NCBI GenBank assembly: GCA_016125475.1
Contig: WGLR01000002.1
Location: forward strand, 1-64,000
Direction of reading: 5' to 3'
Length of the DNA: 64,000 nucleotides
From: Betaproteobacteria bacterium
Lineage (GTDB): Bacteria > Pseudomonadota > Gammaproteobacteria > Burkholderiales > Ga0077523
This document shows, in pieces, positions 51,618-61,171 of the stretch. The notes beneath the pieces are model-generated. The model did no database searches. It was not told the origin of the DNA and was given only the letters and a program-made list of their open reading frames with translations. The number at the start of each line of letters is the position of its first letter. Within the stretch, counting starts at the first letter, position 1. Both the position numbers and the translations under genes were made by a program.

Positions 51618-52124
51618 ATGCAGATGGACGAACTCAGACACGGGCTGTCCTCGCTCTGGGACTCCGTGGCGGAAGGCTGGCACAGCCTGCGCGAGTCGGC
51701 GGCGGGCGCTCTCACGAAATTCAGGCCCGGGGCGCACTCGCCGCTCCCGGCACCCGGCGAGGTCGACGACGGCTTCTATCTGCCGTCGCAGCGCTGGGCC
51801 ATGCTCGGCGGCGACGTCTTCGAGGACAAGGAGCGGGTGATCGTGCGCCTGGAGGTGCCCGGACTGGAAAAGGACCAGTTCGACATCGAGGTGTCCGACG
51901 ACGCCCTCGTGGTCCGCGGGGAGAAACGCTTCGAGCGGGAAGCCACGGAGGGTCGATGGCGCGTCCTTCAGTGCGCCTACGGCAGCTTCCGCAGGGCAGT
52001 ACCGCTACCCGCCCGCGTCGTCGCCGACGAGGCCACGGCCACCTACCGGAACGGCGTGCTGCGGGTCGAACTGCCGAAGGTCGAGCCGGGCCGGCCGGCA
52101 GGCGTGTCGATCAGGGTCGACTGA
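51618..52124 (+). CDS. Small heat-shock protein (Hsp20 family), third of three
   Basis: 168 residues. A longer amphipathic N-terminal region (ELRHGLSSLWDSVAEGWHSL) precedes the alpha-crystallin domain (DKERVIVRLEVPGLEKDQFD, LVVRGEKRFERE, YGSFRRAVPLPARV, YRNGVLRVELPKVE). It ends VSIRVD with an IRV motif for oligomer docking. The gap from the second gene is 85 bp and it has its own AGGAGGAA site, so it is likely in the same operon. Confidence 0.88.
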   Translation: MQMDELRHGLSSLWDSVAEGWHSLRESAAGALTKFRPGAHSPLPAPGEVDDGFYLPSQRWAMLGGDVFEDKERVIVRLEVPGLEKDQFDIEVSDDALVVRGEKRFEREATEGRWRVLQCAYGSFRRAVPLPARVVADEATATYRNGVLRVELPKVEPGRPAGVSIRVD

Positions 52125-52160
52125 TCGGGAGTACGGGACTGCGCGGACGAGGGCCTTCCC

Positions 52161-52682
52161 TCAGAGCTTCGCCGCGCAGACCGCCTTCACGAGTTCCCCC
52201 TCCGCGGCGGCGTGTGCCGGCGCCTTGAATTCACCGGGCGCGCTGTCGGGCTTCGCGTCGGTCTTCGAGTTCGGCGCGCCGGTCGCGTCGACACTCTCGA
52301 AGCGCTCCTTGCTCCGGATGTCGAACGTCCCCTTGTCGCAATCGACCCAGATCAGCGATTTCGTCGACTGATGCTCCGGGACATCGCCCCCGGGAAGCGG
52401 CGAGTAGTAGGCGTTCAGGACTTCCGCCGAACGGACCCCGCCGCTTCGCGCCGCGATGCCGCGGACGAAGTAGTCGGAAGTCGGCACACCCTCCTGCGTG
52501 GCGGCACCGTGCACGAATTTCCAGCCGGCGGCCTCGATCCTGCCGCGATACTGCGCACGGAAATCGTCCCGCTGCTGCGTGGCGGCATCCATCCACTGTT
52601 GCAGAAAGTCCTGCGCGGCCACCGGCAGGGCGAGCGCGGCGCCCATCACCACCGCGACGATTCTTTTGCTTGTCCTTGTCAT
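52161..52682 (-). CDS. Exported protein of unknown function
   Basis: 173 residues. A signal peptide (KRIVAVVMGAALALPVAAQ) precedes a mature part containing WKFVHGAATQEGVPTSDYFV, SLIWVDCDKGTFDIRSKERF and a C-terminal VCAAKL. The two cysteines could form a disulfide. The WVDC...FDI pattern recalls short surface-adhesin-E-like periplasmic proteins, but the match is too weak for a name. The start at ATG 52682 begins the signal peptide; the upstream in-frame region is arginine-rich and non-coding in style. Convergent with the third Hsp20 gene. Confidence 0.6.
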   Translation of the reverse strand: MTRTSKRIVAVVMGAALALPVAAQDFLQQWMDAATQQRDDFRAQYRGRIEAAGWKFVHGAATQEGVPTSDYFVRGIAARSGGVRSAEVLNAYYSPLPGGDVPEHQSTKSLIWVDCDKGTFDIRSKERFESVDATGAPNSKTDAKPDSAPGEFKAPAHAAAEGELVKAVCAAKL

Positions 52683-52979
52683 TCCGATCCCCAGTCTGCC
52701 CGGGACGACCCGCCCCGTCGAAGAAAATGGATTCATCCAATCGAGATTGCCCGCTAATCGGTGCGAGATCAAGCCCGCGCCGGGGCGGCAGACGCGAGCC
52801 GACCCGCTGCCACGCGAGCCTCGGCGTCGGTGGCCCGGCCCGGGGGCCTGTGCAATAATCCCGTTTCTCCCAAGAACGACGGCCACGGTTCGCGTGTCTC
52901 ATCAGACAGCGTTCTGCGCCCGGCGAAAAACGCCCACTGCGCCGGCCGCCTCAGGTGCGCCACGCCTCCAAGAACTCCG

Positions 52980-54080
52980 ATGGCTGACGACGATTACCTC
53001 GAACCCGAAGATGAATACGGTTGCCGACAGACCCTGCACGTCTCCGGTGACCCGCAGGACCTCAACCAGTTCCGGCACGATCTCGAGGAGAGCGAGCGGT
53101 GGGGCAACGAACTCGACTGGTTCCTGCGTTTCGGGGACTTCGATCCGGTGCCCGACCCCCTGTTCAAGGATTCCTCGCGCACGATGGGACGGCTCTGCGT
53201 GTACCTGCGCGAACGCTGGGGCGACTACGCGGACTCGAGCCACCCGGTCCTGATCGTCGCGCAGGCCGACAACGCCATCACCTACGAGTACTTCACGAGC
53301 CGGACACCGCTGCTCGGACTCGTGAGAATGTTCTCGGCCGAATACCGCGCGCTGCGGTTCACCCTCGACTACTCGTATCCCGACGGCAACGGCTACGACG
53401 GGCACTGCGTCTTCGAGAACGGCGAGATGACCGACGGACTCGAGGAAACCTACGAGTACATGTCGCATTCCGACTTCGAGGAGTTCTCCGGCTTCGACGT
53501 CGGGGCAGGTCGGGTCATGGTGCTCAGCCAGGACACCGGCGGGGCTCCGGTCGAAATCCCGGATCTGAAGCCGGGCCCCTGGGATCTCTCCTTCGCGGTC
53601 GAGACTGCGCTGAAATGGGGCCAGGCCGCGGTGAGCTTCTTCGTGTTCCACCACGAGGCCTACACGTGCGACGTGGAGTCCTACAAGGGGATGGACTCCT
53701 TCGTGGTGACGGTAGGGTTCGAACGGACCGAACTCGGGGACCCCGCCCGCCCCGTCGTCGTCGGCGTCATCGAGGAACGCCACGTCGCGAACGCGCCGGA
53801 GTTTCACGCCGCCATCAAGGGCACGGAGCATCAGGCGCGCCGCATCCTGCTGGCGTCGGGCGGCTTCATCATGGAACTCGCGCGGTGCGACCGACTGGCG
53901 GACCCCTACTGGCACATCGACCAGCTCAAGCTCCGCTGCTACCGGGACGCCTCGCGCAAGGTGATCGCGATCGTGTTCGACACCGCCGCCGACGCGTCGG
54001 CCCGCCCGACACACACGCCACAGTCGCGGATGAAGGGCGGCAAGGTCTACATGTTCCCGGACTCGAAGACGCGACACTAG
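52980..54080 (+). CDS. Uncharacterised acidic protein, possibly with an N-terminal YubB/Api92-like ferredoxin-fold domain
   Basis: 366 residues, acidic and soluble, with no signal peptide or membrane segment. The first 160 residues (LHVSGDPQDLNQFRHDLEE, DFDPVPDPL, then YEYFTSRTPLLGLVRM and LDYSYPDGNGYDGHCVFENGE) follow the order of the YubB/Api92 (DUF1281) domain, often found on plasmids and phages. This is pattern recall, not an alignment. The middle (VETALKWGQAAVSFFVFHHEAY) and the C-terminal part containing CDRLADPYWHIDQLKLRCYRD are unfamiliar. It is a single gene between the exported protein and KUP operon. Function unknown. Confidence 0.5.
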   Translation: MADDDYLEPEDEYGCRQTLHVSGDPQDLNQFRHDLEESERWGNELDWFLRFGDFDPVPDPLFKDSSRTMGRLCVYLRERWGDYADSSHPVLIVAQADNAITYEYFTSRTPLLGLVRMFSAEYRALRFTLDYSYPDGNGYDGHCVFENGEMTDGLEETYEYMSHSDFEEFSGFDVGAGRVMVLSQDTGGAPVEIPDLKPGPWDLSFAVETALKWGQAAVSFFVFHHEAYTCDVESYKGMDSFVVTVGFERTELGDPARPVVVGVIEERHVANAPEFHAAIKGTEHQARRILLASGGFIMELARCDRLADPYWHIDQLKLRCYRDASRKVIAIVFDTAADASARPTHTPQSRMKGGKVYMFPDSKTRH

Positions 54081-54089
54081 CCGCGCGCG

Positions 54090-54392
54090 TCAGCCGAGCC
54101 GCTTCAGGAAGACACCCATCTCCCTAGCCGCCTGCTTGTCACCGTTGGCTTCCGCGACCTCGATGCCGCGCCGGTAGGCGTCCGCGGCGGCGGCCGGCTG
54201 GCCGGCAGCCTCCCAGGCCTTGCCGAGCAGCTTCCAGGCAGCAGAATAGTTCGGGTCGAGTTCGACGGCCCTGCGCAGATGGGCAGTGGCCGCAGGCGCA
54301 TCCCCGCGCTTCAGATGCTCGCTCCCCAGGCTGAAGCGCAGCAGTGCCCCATCCTTTCCCGCAGCGAGCAGCTTTTCGAGCTTCTCAAGCAC
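54090..54392 (-). CDS. Small TPR protein
   Basis: 100 residues forming about two to three tetratricopeptide repeats (LRFSLGSEHLKRGDAPAATA, AWKLLGKAWEAAGQPAAAADA). The protein is cytoplasmic. It lies 8 bp downstream of the potassium-transporter gene and is probably co-transcribed. It is likely a protein-protein adaptor; no partner is evident. Confidence 0.75.
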   Translation of the reverse strand: MLEKLEKLLAAGKDGALLRFSLGSEHLKRGDAPAATAHLRRAVELDPNYSAAWKLLGKAWEAAGQPAAAADAYRRGIEVAEANGDKQAAREMGVFLKRLG

Positions 54393-54400
54393 GACCGGCG

Positions 54401-56356
54401 TCAGATCTCGACCTGGGTGCCGAGCTCGACCACCCGGTTGGTCGGAATCTGGAAGAAGTCCGTCACGGTGCCCGCATTGCGCGACATCGTGGCGAACAGC
54501 TTCTCGCGCCAGAGCGCCATGCCGGGCGCCCGCGTCGGCACGATGGTCTGTCGCGACAGGAAGAACGAGGTGGTCATCATGTCGAACTTGAAGCCGAGGT
54601 CGTTGGGGAGCTGCAGCGCGGCGGGCAGATCGGGCTCGTCCTTGAAGCCGTAGTGAACGGTGATGCGGTAGAAATCGCTGCCCAGGGATTCGGTCTCGAG
54701 CCGCTGGTCGTCGGGCACGTAGGGCACGTCCTCGGTCACGACGGTCAGGAGCACGATGCGCTCGTGCAGCACCTTGTTGTGATTCAGATTGTGCAGCAGC
54801 GCGTGCGGCACGCCTTCACGCCCCGCGGTCAGGAACACGGCCGTCCCTTCGACGCGCGTCGGCGGGCTCACCATGACCGACGCGACGAAGGGCTCGAGCG
54901 GGATCGCTCCGGGACGCAGCTGGGTGAACAGCAGCTCGCGCCCGCGCCGCCAGGTGGAGATCAGCGTGAACACCACCAGCGCGATCGCGACGGGGAACCA
55001 CCCTCCCTGGAAGAGCTTGATCGAGTTCGCGCCGAAGAAAGCGAGATCGACCACGAGGAAGAATCCCGACAGGCCCAGGGCCGCGAGACGGTTCCACTTC
55101 CAGAGCCGGTGGAACACGAAGAACAGCAGGATCGAATCGATCGCCATCGTGCCCGTCACGGCAATGCCGTAGGCCGATGCGAGCGAACTCGAGGACTGGA
55201 ATCCCAGGACGAGCGCGAGCACCGCGAAGAGCAGCACCCAGTTTATCCAGGGCATGTAGACCTGCCCCATTTCCTTCTCCGACGTGTGCCGGATCGCGAG
55301 GCGCGGACAATAGCCGAGCTGGATCGCCTGCCGGGTGAGCGAGTAGGCCCCCGAAATCACGGCCTGCGACGCGATGACGGTCGCCATCGTCGCGAGGATC
55401 ACCATCGGGTACAGGGCCCAGTCCGGCGCCATGTGATAGAACGGATTCGCGACGGTGGCCGGATCACGCAGCAGCAGCGCGCCCTGGCCGAAATAGTTGA
55501 GCACGAGCGCGGGCACGACGAAACCGAGCCATGCGAGCCGGATGGGCTTCTTGCCGAAGTGCCCCATGTCGGCGTAGAGCGCCTCCGCGCCGGTGACCGC
55601 GAGGATCACGGTGCCGAGCGCGAGAAACCCGAGCATGCCGTTGTTCGCGAAGAACCCCATCGCGTACGCGGGGTTCAGTGCGCGCAGCACGTGCGGGTTG
55701 TTGACGATCTGGATGACACCGAGCACGGCCAGAACGATGAACCAGACGGCCGTGATGGGCCCGAACATCGCGCCCACCGTTCCCGTGCCCTTGAACTGCA
55801 CGAAGAACAGACCGAGGATGACCACGATCGTGATCGGGATGATGTACGGGTCGAAGACCGGCGTGGCGACGTTGAGCCCTTCGACCGCCGAGAGCACGGA
55901 AATCGCGGGCGTGATCATGCTGTCGCCGTAGAAAAGCGCGGCGCCGAACATGCCGAGCACCGTCAGGAACCACCTGCCGCGCGAGCCCGCCTTCGTGGTG
56001 CCGACCACGAGCGCCATGAGCGCCATGATCCCGCCTTCGCCCCGGTTGTCGGCACGCATCACGAACGTGACGTACTTGAGGGTCACGATGATCATGAGCG
56101 CCCAGAAGATCAGCGACAGCACGCCGAGCACGTTGTCGTGCGAGAGCGAGACCGCGTGCAGCCCGCCGAACGCTTCCTTCATCGTGTAGAGGGGACTGGT
56201 GCCGATGTCGCCGAAGACGACGCCCACGGCTCCGAGCGCGAGCGCGAAAAGGCTGCTCCGGTGTTCGTGACTGTCCGGGGCAGTCACGGCCGCACCAGGC
56301 GCCTGCTGGTCGCCCGGCGCAGTCGAGGCAGGTGAATCTTTCGGTGCGTCCGTCAT
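54401..56356 (-). CDS. kup: KUP/Trk-type potassium uptake protein
   Basis: 651 residues. After about 35 hydrophilic N-terminal residues, twelve membrane helices begin with ALGAVGVVFGDIGTSPLYTM, the KUP signature. YGDSMITPAISVLSAVEG, the acidic VTGAEALYADMGHFG and FGQGALLL follow. A cytoplasmic C-terminal domain of about 190 residues completes the protein. KUP proteins take up K+ with protons, mainly at low pH or high osmolarity. The start at ATG 56356 leaves the usual short tail. A TPR gene follows immediately. Confidence 0.92.
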   Translation of the reverse strand: MTDAPKDSPASTAPGDQQAPGAAVTAPDSHEHRSSLFALALGAVGVVFGDIGTSPLYTMKEAFGGLHAVSLSHDNVLGVLSLIFWALMIIVTLKYVTFVMRADNRGEGGIMALMALVVGTTKAGSRGRWFLTVLGMFGAALFYGDSMITPAISVLSAVEGLNVATPVFDPYIIPITIVVILGLFFVQFKGTGTVGAMFGPITAVWFIVLAVLGVIQIVNNPHVLRALNPAYAMGFFANNGMLGFLALGTVILAVTGAEALYADMGHFGKKPIRLAWLGFVVPALVLNYFGQGALLLRDPATVANPFYHMAPDWALYPMVILATMATVIASQAVISGAYSLTRQAIQLGYCPRLAIRHTSEKEMGQVYMPWINWVLLFAVLALVLGFQSSSSLASAYGIAVTGTMAIDSILLFFVFHRLWKWNRLAALGLSGFFLVVDLAFFGANSIKLFQGGWFPVAIALVVFTLISTWRRGRELLFTQLRPGAIPLEPFVASVMVSPPTRVEGTAVFLTAGREGVPHALLHNLNHNKVLHERIVLLTVVTEDVPYVPDDQRLETESLGSDFYRITVHYGFKDEPDLPAALQLPNDLGFKFDMMTTSFFLSRQTIVPTRAPGMALWREKLFATMSRNAGTVTDFFQIPTNRVVELGTQVEI

Positions 56357-56641
56357 GCGGTCTCCGTGGACACGGCAGCGGGGGGCGATGTTAGCACCAT
56401 CGTCCCGCCGCATGTTGCAGTGCGGCAAGGGTGCCGGCACGCGCTTCGGAGCACCCCCCTCCCCCTGGATGCCCGCGATGGCTCAAAATCCGGCCCGCGA
56501 GCGGGCGTGGCCGATGCACTTCCGTGCCGCCCCCGCAGCGAGCGCGATACCGGACGGGCGGAAAACGTCCGGCCGTATCCCGACGATCACGACGAATGGC
56601 GGCACGCACAACGTCCGTTCGTCCCTACACGGAGGCACCCC

Positions 56642-57019
56642 ATGCGACAAGCGATCAGCACCACCAACGCGCCAGCGGCGCTCGGAACATACTCCCAGGC
56701 CATTCGGTCCGGCAACGTCGTCTATCTGTCCGGACAGGTCGGGATCGAACCCGCGACGGGCGAACTGGCCGAGGGTTTCGAGGCCCAGATGCACCAGGTC
56801 TTCCGCAATCTGCGGGCCGTGGCCGGCGAGGCCGGTGCCCGGCTGGACGACGCCGTGCGCATCACCGTCTTCATCGTCGACTTCGCCCATTTCCCGAAAC
56901 TGAACGAGATCATGAGCCAGTACTTCTCCGAGCCCTATCCTTCCCGGTCGACCGTCCAGGTGGCTGCGCTGCCCAAGGGCGCGCTCGTCGAGGTGGACGC
57001 GATCCTCGTCAAGCCCTGA
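56642..57019 (+). CDS. ridA: RidA (YjgF/YER057c/UK114) enamine/imine deaminase
   Basis: 125 residues, the normal RidA length: AISTTNAPAALGTYSQAIRSG with the conserved Tyr, VVYLSGQVGIEP, the catalytic Arg in PYPSRSTVQVAALPKGALVE and the closing Glu. RidA hydrolyses reactive 2-aminoacrylate and related imines made by PLP enzymes. The ribosome-binding site CGGAGG lies upstream of the ATG. recG starts 1 bp after its stop, a common pairing I recall from other proteobacteria. Confidence 0.93.
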   Translation: MRQAISTTNAPAALGTYSQAIRSGNVVYLSGQVGIEPATGELAEGFEAQMHQVFRNLRAVAGEAGARLDDAVRITVFIVDFAHFPKLNEIMSQYFSEPYPSRSTVQVAALPKGALVEVDAILVKP

Positions 57020-57020
57020 C

Positions 57021-59096
57021 GTGGCACGCAAGCAGGCAGCCGCCCCCGAGCAGGCGCCACCGGGCCTGCCGGGCGTGCCGCCCGCACTGCTCGCGAAATT
57101 CGAAAGACTGGGACTCAGACAGTCGTTCGACGTCGTCCTGCACCTCCCGCTGCGCTACGAGGACGAAACCGTCGTGCATCCGATCGCGACGGCCCCGCAC
57201 GGCATCACGACACAGGTGGAGGGCGTCGTCGTCGACGCGGAGGTGAAGTTCCGTCCCCGACGTCAGCTCGTCGTCCGCGTCCGCGACGAGTCCGCCGAGA
57301 TGGTCGTGCGTCTGCTGAACTTCTATCCGAATCAGCAGAAGCAGTGCGCACCCGGGACGCGGGTACGTCTCACGGGGGAGATCCGGGCCGGGTTCTTCGG
57401 CGCCGAGATGGTCCATCCGCGCATTCGCGTGGTCGGCGCCGACACGCCGCTGCCGGATCGCCTGACGCCCGTGTACCCCACGACGGCCGGCCTCTCGCAG
57501 TACGCGCTGCGCCGGGCCGTGCACGCGAGCCTCGCACGCGAAGACCTGTCCGACACCCTTCCGGCGCCCGTCCTGCATCGACTCGGACTGCCCGAGCTGG
57601 CCACGGCAATCCGCCTGCTGCACGACCCCCCGCCCGACGTCGCCTGCGAAGCGCTCGAGGCACGCACCCATCCGGCCTGGCAGCGCATCAAGCTCGACGA
57701 ACTCATCGCGCAGCAGGTGTCGATGCGCCTGCACAGGCGCCGGCGGGACACGACGCACGCACCGGCGCTGCGCAACGAAGGATCGCTGCGTGACCGATTG
57801 CTCGACGGCCTGCCCTTCCGGCTGACCGGCGCCCAGATCCGTGCGTGCGACGAGATCCTGGCCGACCTCGCCCGGCCCACGCCCATGCAGCGGCTGCTCC
57901 AGGGCGATGTCGGCAGCGGCAAGACGATCGTCGCGGCGCTCGCCACCGCCACCGCCGTCGAGAGCGGCTACCAGGTCGCGGTCATGGCCCCGACCGAGAT
58001 CCTGGCCGAGCAGCATCACGCCAAGTTCCGACAGTGGCTGGCACCGCTGGGCCTGGAGGTCGTCTGGCTGTCGGGCAGTCTCGGGGCCCGGGAACGGCGG
58101 GCAGCGCTCGAGGCCGTCGAGACAGGGCGTGCGGCCGTCGCGGTCGGCACGCACGCGCTCTTCCAGCAGCACGTGAACTTCAGGCAGCTCGGGCTCGCGG
58201 TGATCGACGAACAGCACCGGTTCGGGGTCCACCAGCGGCTCGCGCTGAGGATGAAGGGGGCTTCAGGGGAAGAGGTCCCGCATCAGCTCATGATGAGTGC
58301 GACACCGATTCCTCGGACGCTCGCCATGAGCTTCTACGCCGACCTCGACGTCTCGGTCATCGACGAGCTTCCGCCCGGGAGATCCCCCATCGTCACGAAG
58401 CTGGTGTCGGAGGCCCGCCGGGCGGAAGTGCTGCAGCGCGTGGCCGACACGTGCGTGGCCGGCGGACAGGCGTACTGGGTGTGCCCGCTCATCGAGGAGT
58501 CCGAACAGCTGCAGCTCGCCACCGCGATCGAGACGCACGCGACGATCTCGGCAGCGCTCCCCGACCTGCGGGTCGGGCTCGTGCACGGCCGGCTCCCCCC
58601 GGCAGAGAAGGCGACCGTGATGGCGTCCTTCAAGGCCGGCGAGATCGACCTCCTCGTCGCGACGACGGTGATCGAGGTCGGCGTGGACGTGCCGAACGCG
58701 ACGCTGATGGTCATCGAGCACGCGGAACGCATGGGACTCGCCCAGCTTCACCAGCTGCGCGGGCGTGTCGGACGAGGCAGTGCGGAGTCCGCGTGCATCC
58801 TGCTCTACCAGCAGCCGCTCTCGGAGAACGCGCGTGCGCGGCTGCGCATCGTCTACGAACACACGGACGGCTTCGTGATCGCGCAGGAAGACCTGAAGCT
58901 GCGCGGCCCGGGCGAGCTGCTGGGCGCGCGACAGAGCGGCGTGCCGATGCTGCGGTTCGCGGATCTCGCGGAGGACGTGGCACTGCTCGAAGCCGCGCGC
59001 GAAATCGCGGACGTCCTGCTGCGCGACCACCCGGCACTCGCCCGGCGCCACGCACAGCGCTGGCTCGGCGGGCGGGAAGAACTGCTTCGCGTCTGA
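57021..59096 (+). CDS. recG: ATP-dependent DNA helicase RecG
   Basis: 691 residues from a GTG start. The N-terminal wedge (OB-fold) domain binds branched DNA. The SF2 helicase core has Walker A GDVGSGKT, the DEQHRFG box, SATPIPRTLAMSFY and motif VI region QLRGRVGRG. It reverses stalled replication forks and processes Holliday-like junctions and R-loops. Length and all motifs are normal. It overlaps closely with ridA upstream and is followed 59 bp later by the hydrogenase-4-type operon. Confidence 0.95.
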   Translation: MARKQAAAPEQAPPGLPGVPPALLAKFERLGLRQSFDVVLHLPLRYEDETVVHPIATAPHGITTQVEGVVVDAEVKFRPRRQLVVRVRDESAEMVVRLLNFYPNQQKQCAPGTRVRLTGEIRAGFFGAEMVHPRIRVVGADTPLPDRLTPVYPTTAGLSQYALRRAVHASLAREDLSDTLPAPVLHRLGLPELATAIRLLHDPPPDVACEALEARTHPAWQRIKLDELIAQQVSMRLHRRRRDTTHAPALRNEGSLRDRLLDGLPFRLTGAQIRACDEILADLARPTPMQRLLQGDVGSGKTIVAALATATAVESGYQVAVMAPTEILAEQHHAKFRQWLAPLGLEVVWLSGSLGARERRAALEAVETGRAAVAVGTHALFQQHVNFRQLGLAVIDEQHRFGVHQRLALRMKGASGEEVPHQLMMSATPIPRTLAMSFYADLDVSVIDELPPGRSPIVTKLVSEARRAEVLQRVADTCVAGGQAYWVCPLIEESEQLQLATAIETHATISAALPDLRVGLVHGRLPPAEKATVMASFKAGEIDLLVATTVIEVGVDVPNATLMVIEHAERMGLAQLHQLRGRVGRGSAESACILLYQQPLSENARARLRIVYEHTDGFVIAQEDLKLRGPGELLGARQSGVPMLRFADLAEDVALLEAAREIADVLLRDHPALARRHAQRWLGGREELLRV

Positions 59097-59155
59097 GCGG
59101 GGATCGACGCACGAACCCAGGTGATATCATCCATGGCGCGTCCCCACACATCCCG

Positions 59156-61165
59156 ATGAGCGCGACCATTCTCTCGCCACTATCCAGCATGCTCGGCATC
59201 GTGTCGTTCTGGCTGGCCCTCGGAGTCCTGGGCCTGTCACTCGGCCGCGAACGGGACGGGGTACGTCTCCTGTACCCGGCCAGCGCGATCGCGAGCGGTC
59301 TCGTCGCCTGGATTGCGGGCCATGCACTGTTCCTGCCGCCTGCGTCGCTGGTCCTGCCGCTCGGCCTTCCCGGCCTTCCGTTCCATCTGCGTCTCGACAG
59401 CCTGTCGGCGTTCTTCCTCTTCGTGCTCGGCCTCGCCACGACGGGCGTCTCGCTCTTCGCGACCGGATACTTCCGCACCGGGGCGACCGCGAGTCCCGGC
59501 CTCACGTTCCTGCAGTATCACGTGTTCATCGCGGCGATGGCACTCGTCATGCTCGCGGACGACGCATACCTGTTCATGGTCGCGTGGGAGACGATGGCGG
59601 TGTCGTCCTATTTCCTCGTGACGAGCGATCACCGTCACGAGGCGATCCGTGGCGCGGGTTTCCTCTACCTGGTCGTCGCGCACGTCGGTGCGATCACGCT
59701 GCTGCTCTGCTTCGGGGTCCTGCAGGGCTTCGCGGGCAGCTATGCCTTCGATGCCGTTCGCGGGGTCGCCATCCCGCCGGTCTGGGCCTCGGTCGCGTTC
59801 GCCCTCGCGCTGGCCGGATTCGGCGCCAAGGCAGGGTTCCTGCCCCTGCACGCGTGGCTCCCGGAGGCGCATCCCGCCGCGCCTTCACCCGTGTCGGCGC
59901 TCATGAGCGGCGTGATGCTGAAGACCGCGATCTACGGCCTGCTCCGTGTCTCGCTCGACCTGCTCCACACGCCCAGCGTCGCCTGGGGCGTTTCCGCACT
60001 GGGAATCGGACTCGTGACCGCGCTGTTCGGGGTGATGTTCGCTGCCGTCCAGACCGACATGAAACGCCTGCTCGCGTATTCGTCCATCGAGAACATCGGG
60101 ATCGTGCTCGCCGGGATCGGACTGGCCATCGTCTTCCACGCGTACGGAATGCACGCACTCGCGGCGCTCGCGCTGCTCGCCGCGCTCTATCACTGCCTCA
60201 ACCACGCGATCTTCAAGAGCCTTCTGTTCGTGTCGACCGGGGCCGTGATGCACGCGACGGCGCAGCGCAGCCTCGGCCGCCTCGGCGGACTCATCCACCG
60301 GATGCCGTGGGTGGCATGGACCGCGCTGGTCGGCACGCTCTCGATCGCCGGACTGCCCCCCCTGAACGGTTTCGTTTCCGAGTGGCTCCTCCTCCAGGCA
60401 TTCCTGCTGTCCCCGGAATTGCCGAACTCCTACCTGCGCATGCTCGTTCCGGTCGCGACGGCGGCGCTGGTCCTCGCCGCGGCATTCGCGGGGTACGTGA
60501 TGGTCAAGTTCTTCGGCGTCGTGTTCCTCGGACAGCCCCGCGAACCGTCGCTGCAGGATGCGCACGACGCGGACCGCTGGCAGCGGGCGGGCATGCTCTT
60601 CCTCGCCGCGTGGTGCGTCGTCCTGGGCGTGCTGCCCGTGTTCGCGCTGCGTGCACTGGACACCGTGACCGCCTTCCTGCTCGGAACCGGTCTTGGCGAC
60701 GCCCTCTCCGGGGACTGGCTGTTCGTGACACCCGCGACCGCCGAACGCGCGAGCTACAGTCCGATGCTGTTTCTCGCCGTCATCGTCGGTGCCCTGGCCG
60801 CCGTCTATCTGTTCGTGCGCGTGCGCTACCGCATGCGCACGCGTCGCGGCGCCGCCTGGGACTGCGGGTTCCCGGCGCAGACGCCGCGCATGCAGGACAC
60901 GGCCGAAGGCTTCGGCCAGCCGATCAAGCAGATCTTCGAACCGTTCTTCAGGATCGAACGCTCGATGCCGGATCCGTTCGACACGGCGCCCCGCTACTGG
61001 TCGCGTACCGAGGACAGGCTCTGGTACGGGCTCTATCTTCCCGTCGGACGCGCCGTGCGGTGGCTGTCCGCGCTGGTTGCCCGACTGCAGCACGGGCGCA
61101 TCCAGTGGTACCTCATCTACAGCTTCGTCACGCTGCTGGCGTTGCTCGTGCTGATCCGCGTGTAG
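59156..61165 (+). CDS. hyfB: Hydrogenase-4 component B-like (HyfB) proton-pumping membrane subunit
   Basis: 669 residues, NuoL/M/N-like antiporter fold with about 16 helices. The conserved pump motif has Glu in AWETMAVSSYFLV, Lys in GFGAKAGFLPLHAWLPEAHP, and KRLLAYSSIENIG. The C-terminal tail includes GAAWDCGFPAQTPRMQDTAE, typical of HyfB/HycC rather than respiratory NuoL. It is the first gene of a complex I-like membrane arm. The upstream gene recG is unrelated, so a promoter should lie in the 59-bp gap or within recG. Confidence 0.9.
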   Translation: MSATILSPLSSMLGIVSFWLALGVLGLSLGRERDGVRLLYPASAIASGLVAWIAGHALFLPPASLVLPLGLPGLPFHLRLDSLSAFFLFVLGLATTGVSLFATGYFRTGATASPGLTFLQYHVFIAAMALVMLADDAYLFMVAWETMAVSSYFLVTSDHRHEAIRGAGFLYLVVAHVGAITLLLCFGVLQGFAGSYAFDAVRGVAIPPVWASVAFALALAGFGAKAGFLPLHAWLPEAHPAAPSPVSALMSGVMLKTAIYGLLRVSLDLLHTPSVAWGVSALGIGLVTALFGVMFAAVQTDMKRLLAYSSIENIGIVLAGIGLAIVFHAYGMHALAALALLAALYHCLNHAIFKSLLFVSTGAVMHATAQRSLGRLGGLIHRMPWVAWTALVGTLSIAGLPPLNGFVSEWLLLQAFLLSPELPNSYLRMLVPVATAALVLAAAFAGYVMVKFFGVVFLGQPREPSLQDAHDADRWQRAGMLFLAAWCVVLGVLPVFALRALDTVTAFLLGTGLGDALSGDWLFVTPATAERASYSPMLFLAVIVGALAAVYLFVRVRYRMRTRRGAAWDCGFPAQTPRMQDTAEGFGQPIKQIFEPFFRIERSMPDPFDTAPRYWSRTEDRLWYGLYLPVGRAVRWLSALVARLQHGRIQWYLIYSFVTLLALLVLIRV

Positions 61166-61171
61166 AACGAG

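Noticed and set aside
57845-59155. Upstream extension of hyfB through recG in another frame
   Set aside because: The frame is open only because of GC bias. hyfB homology begins at ATG 59156, after recG ends.
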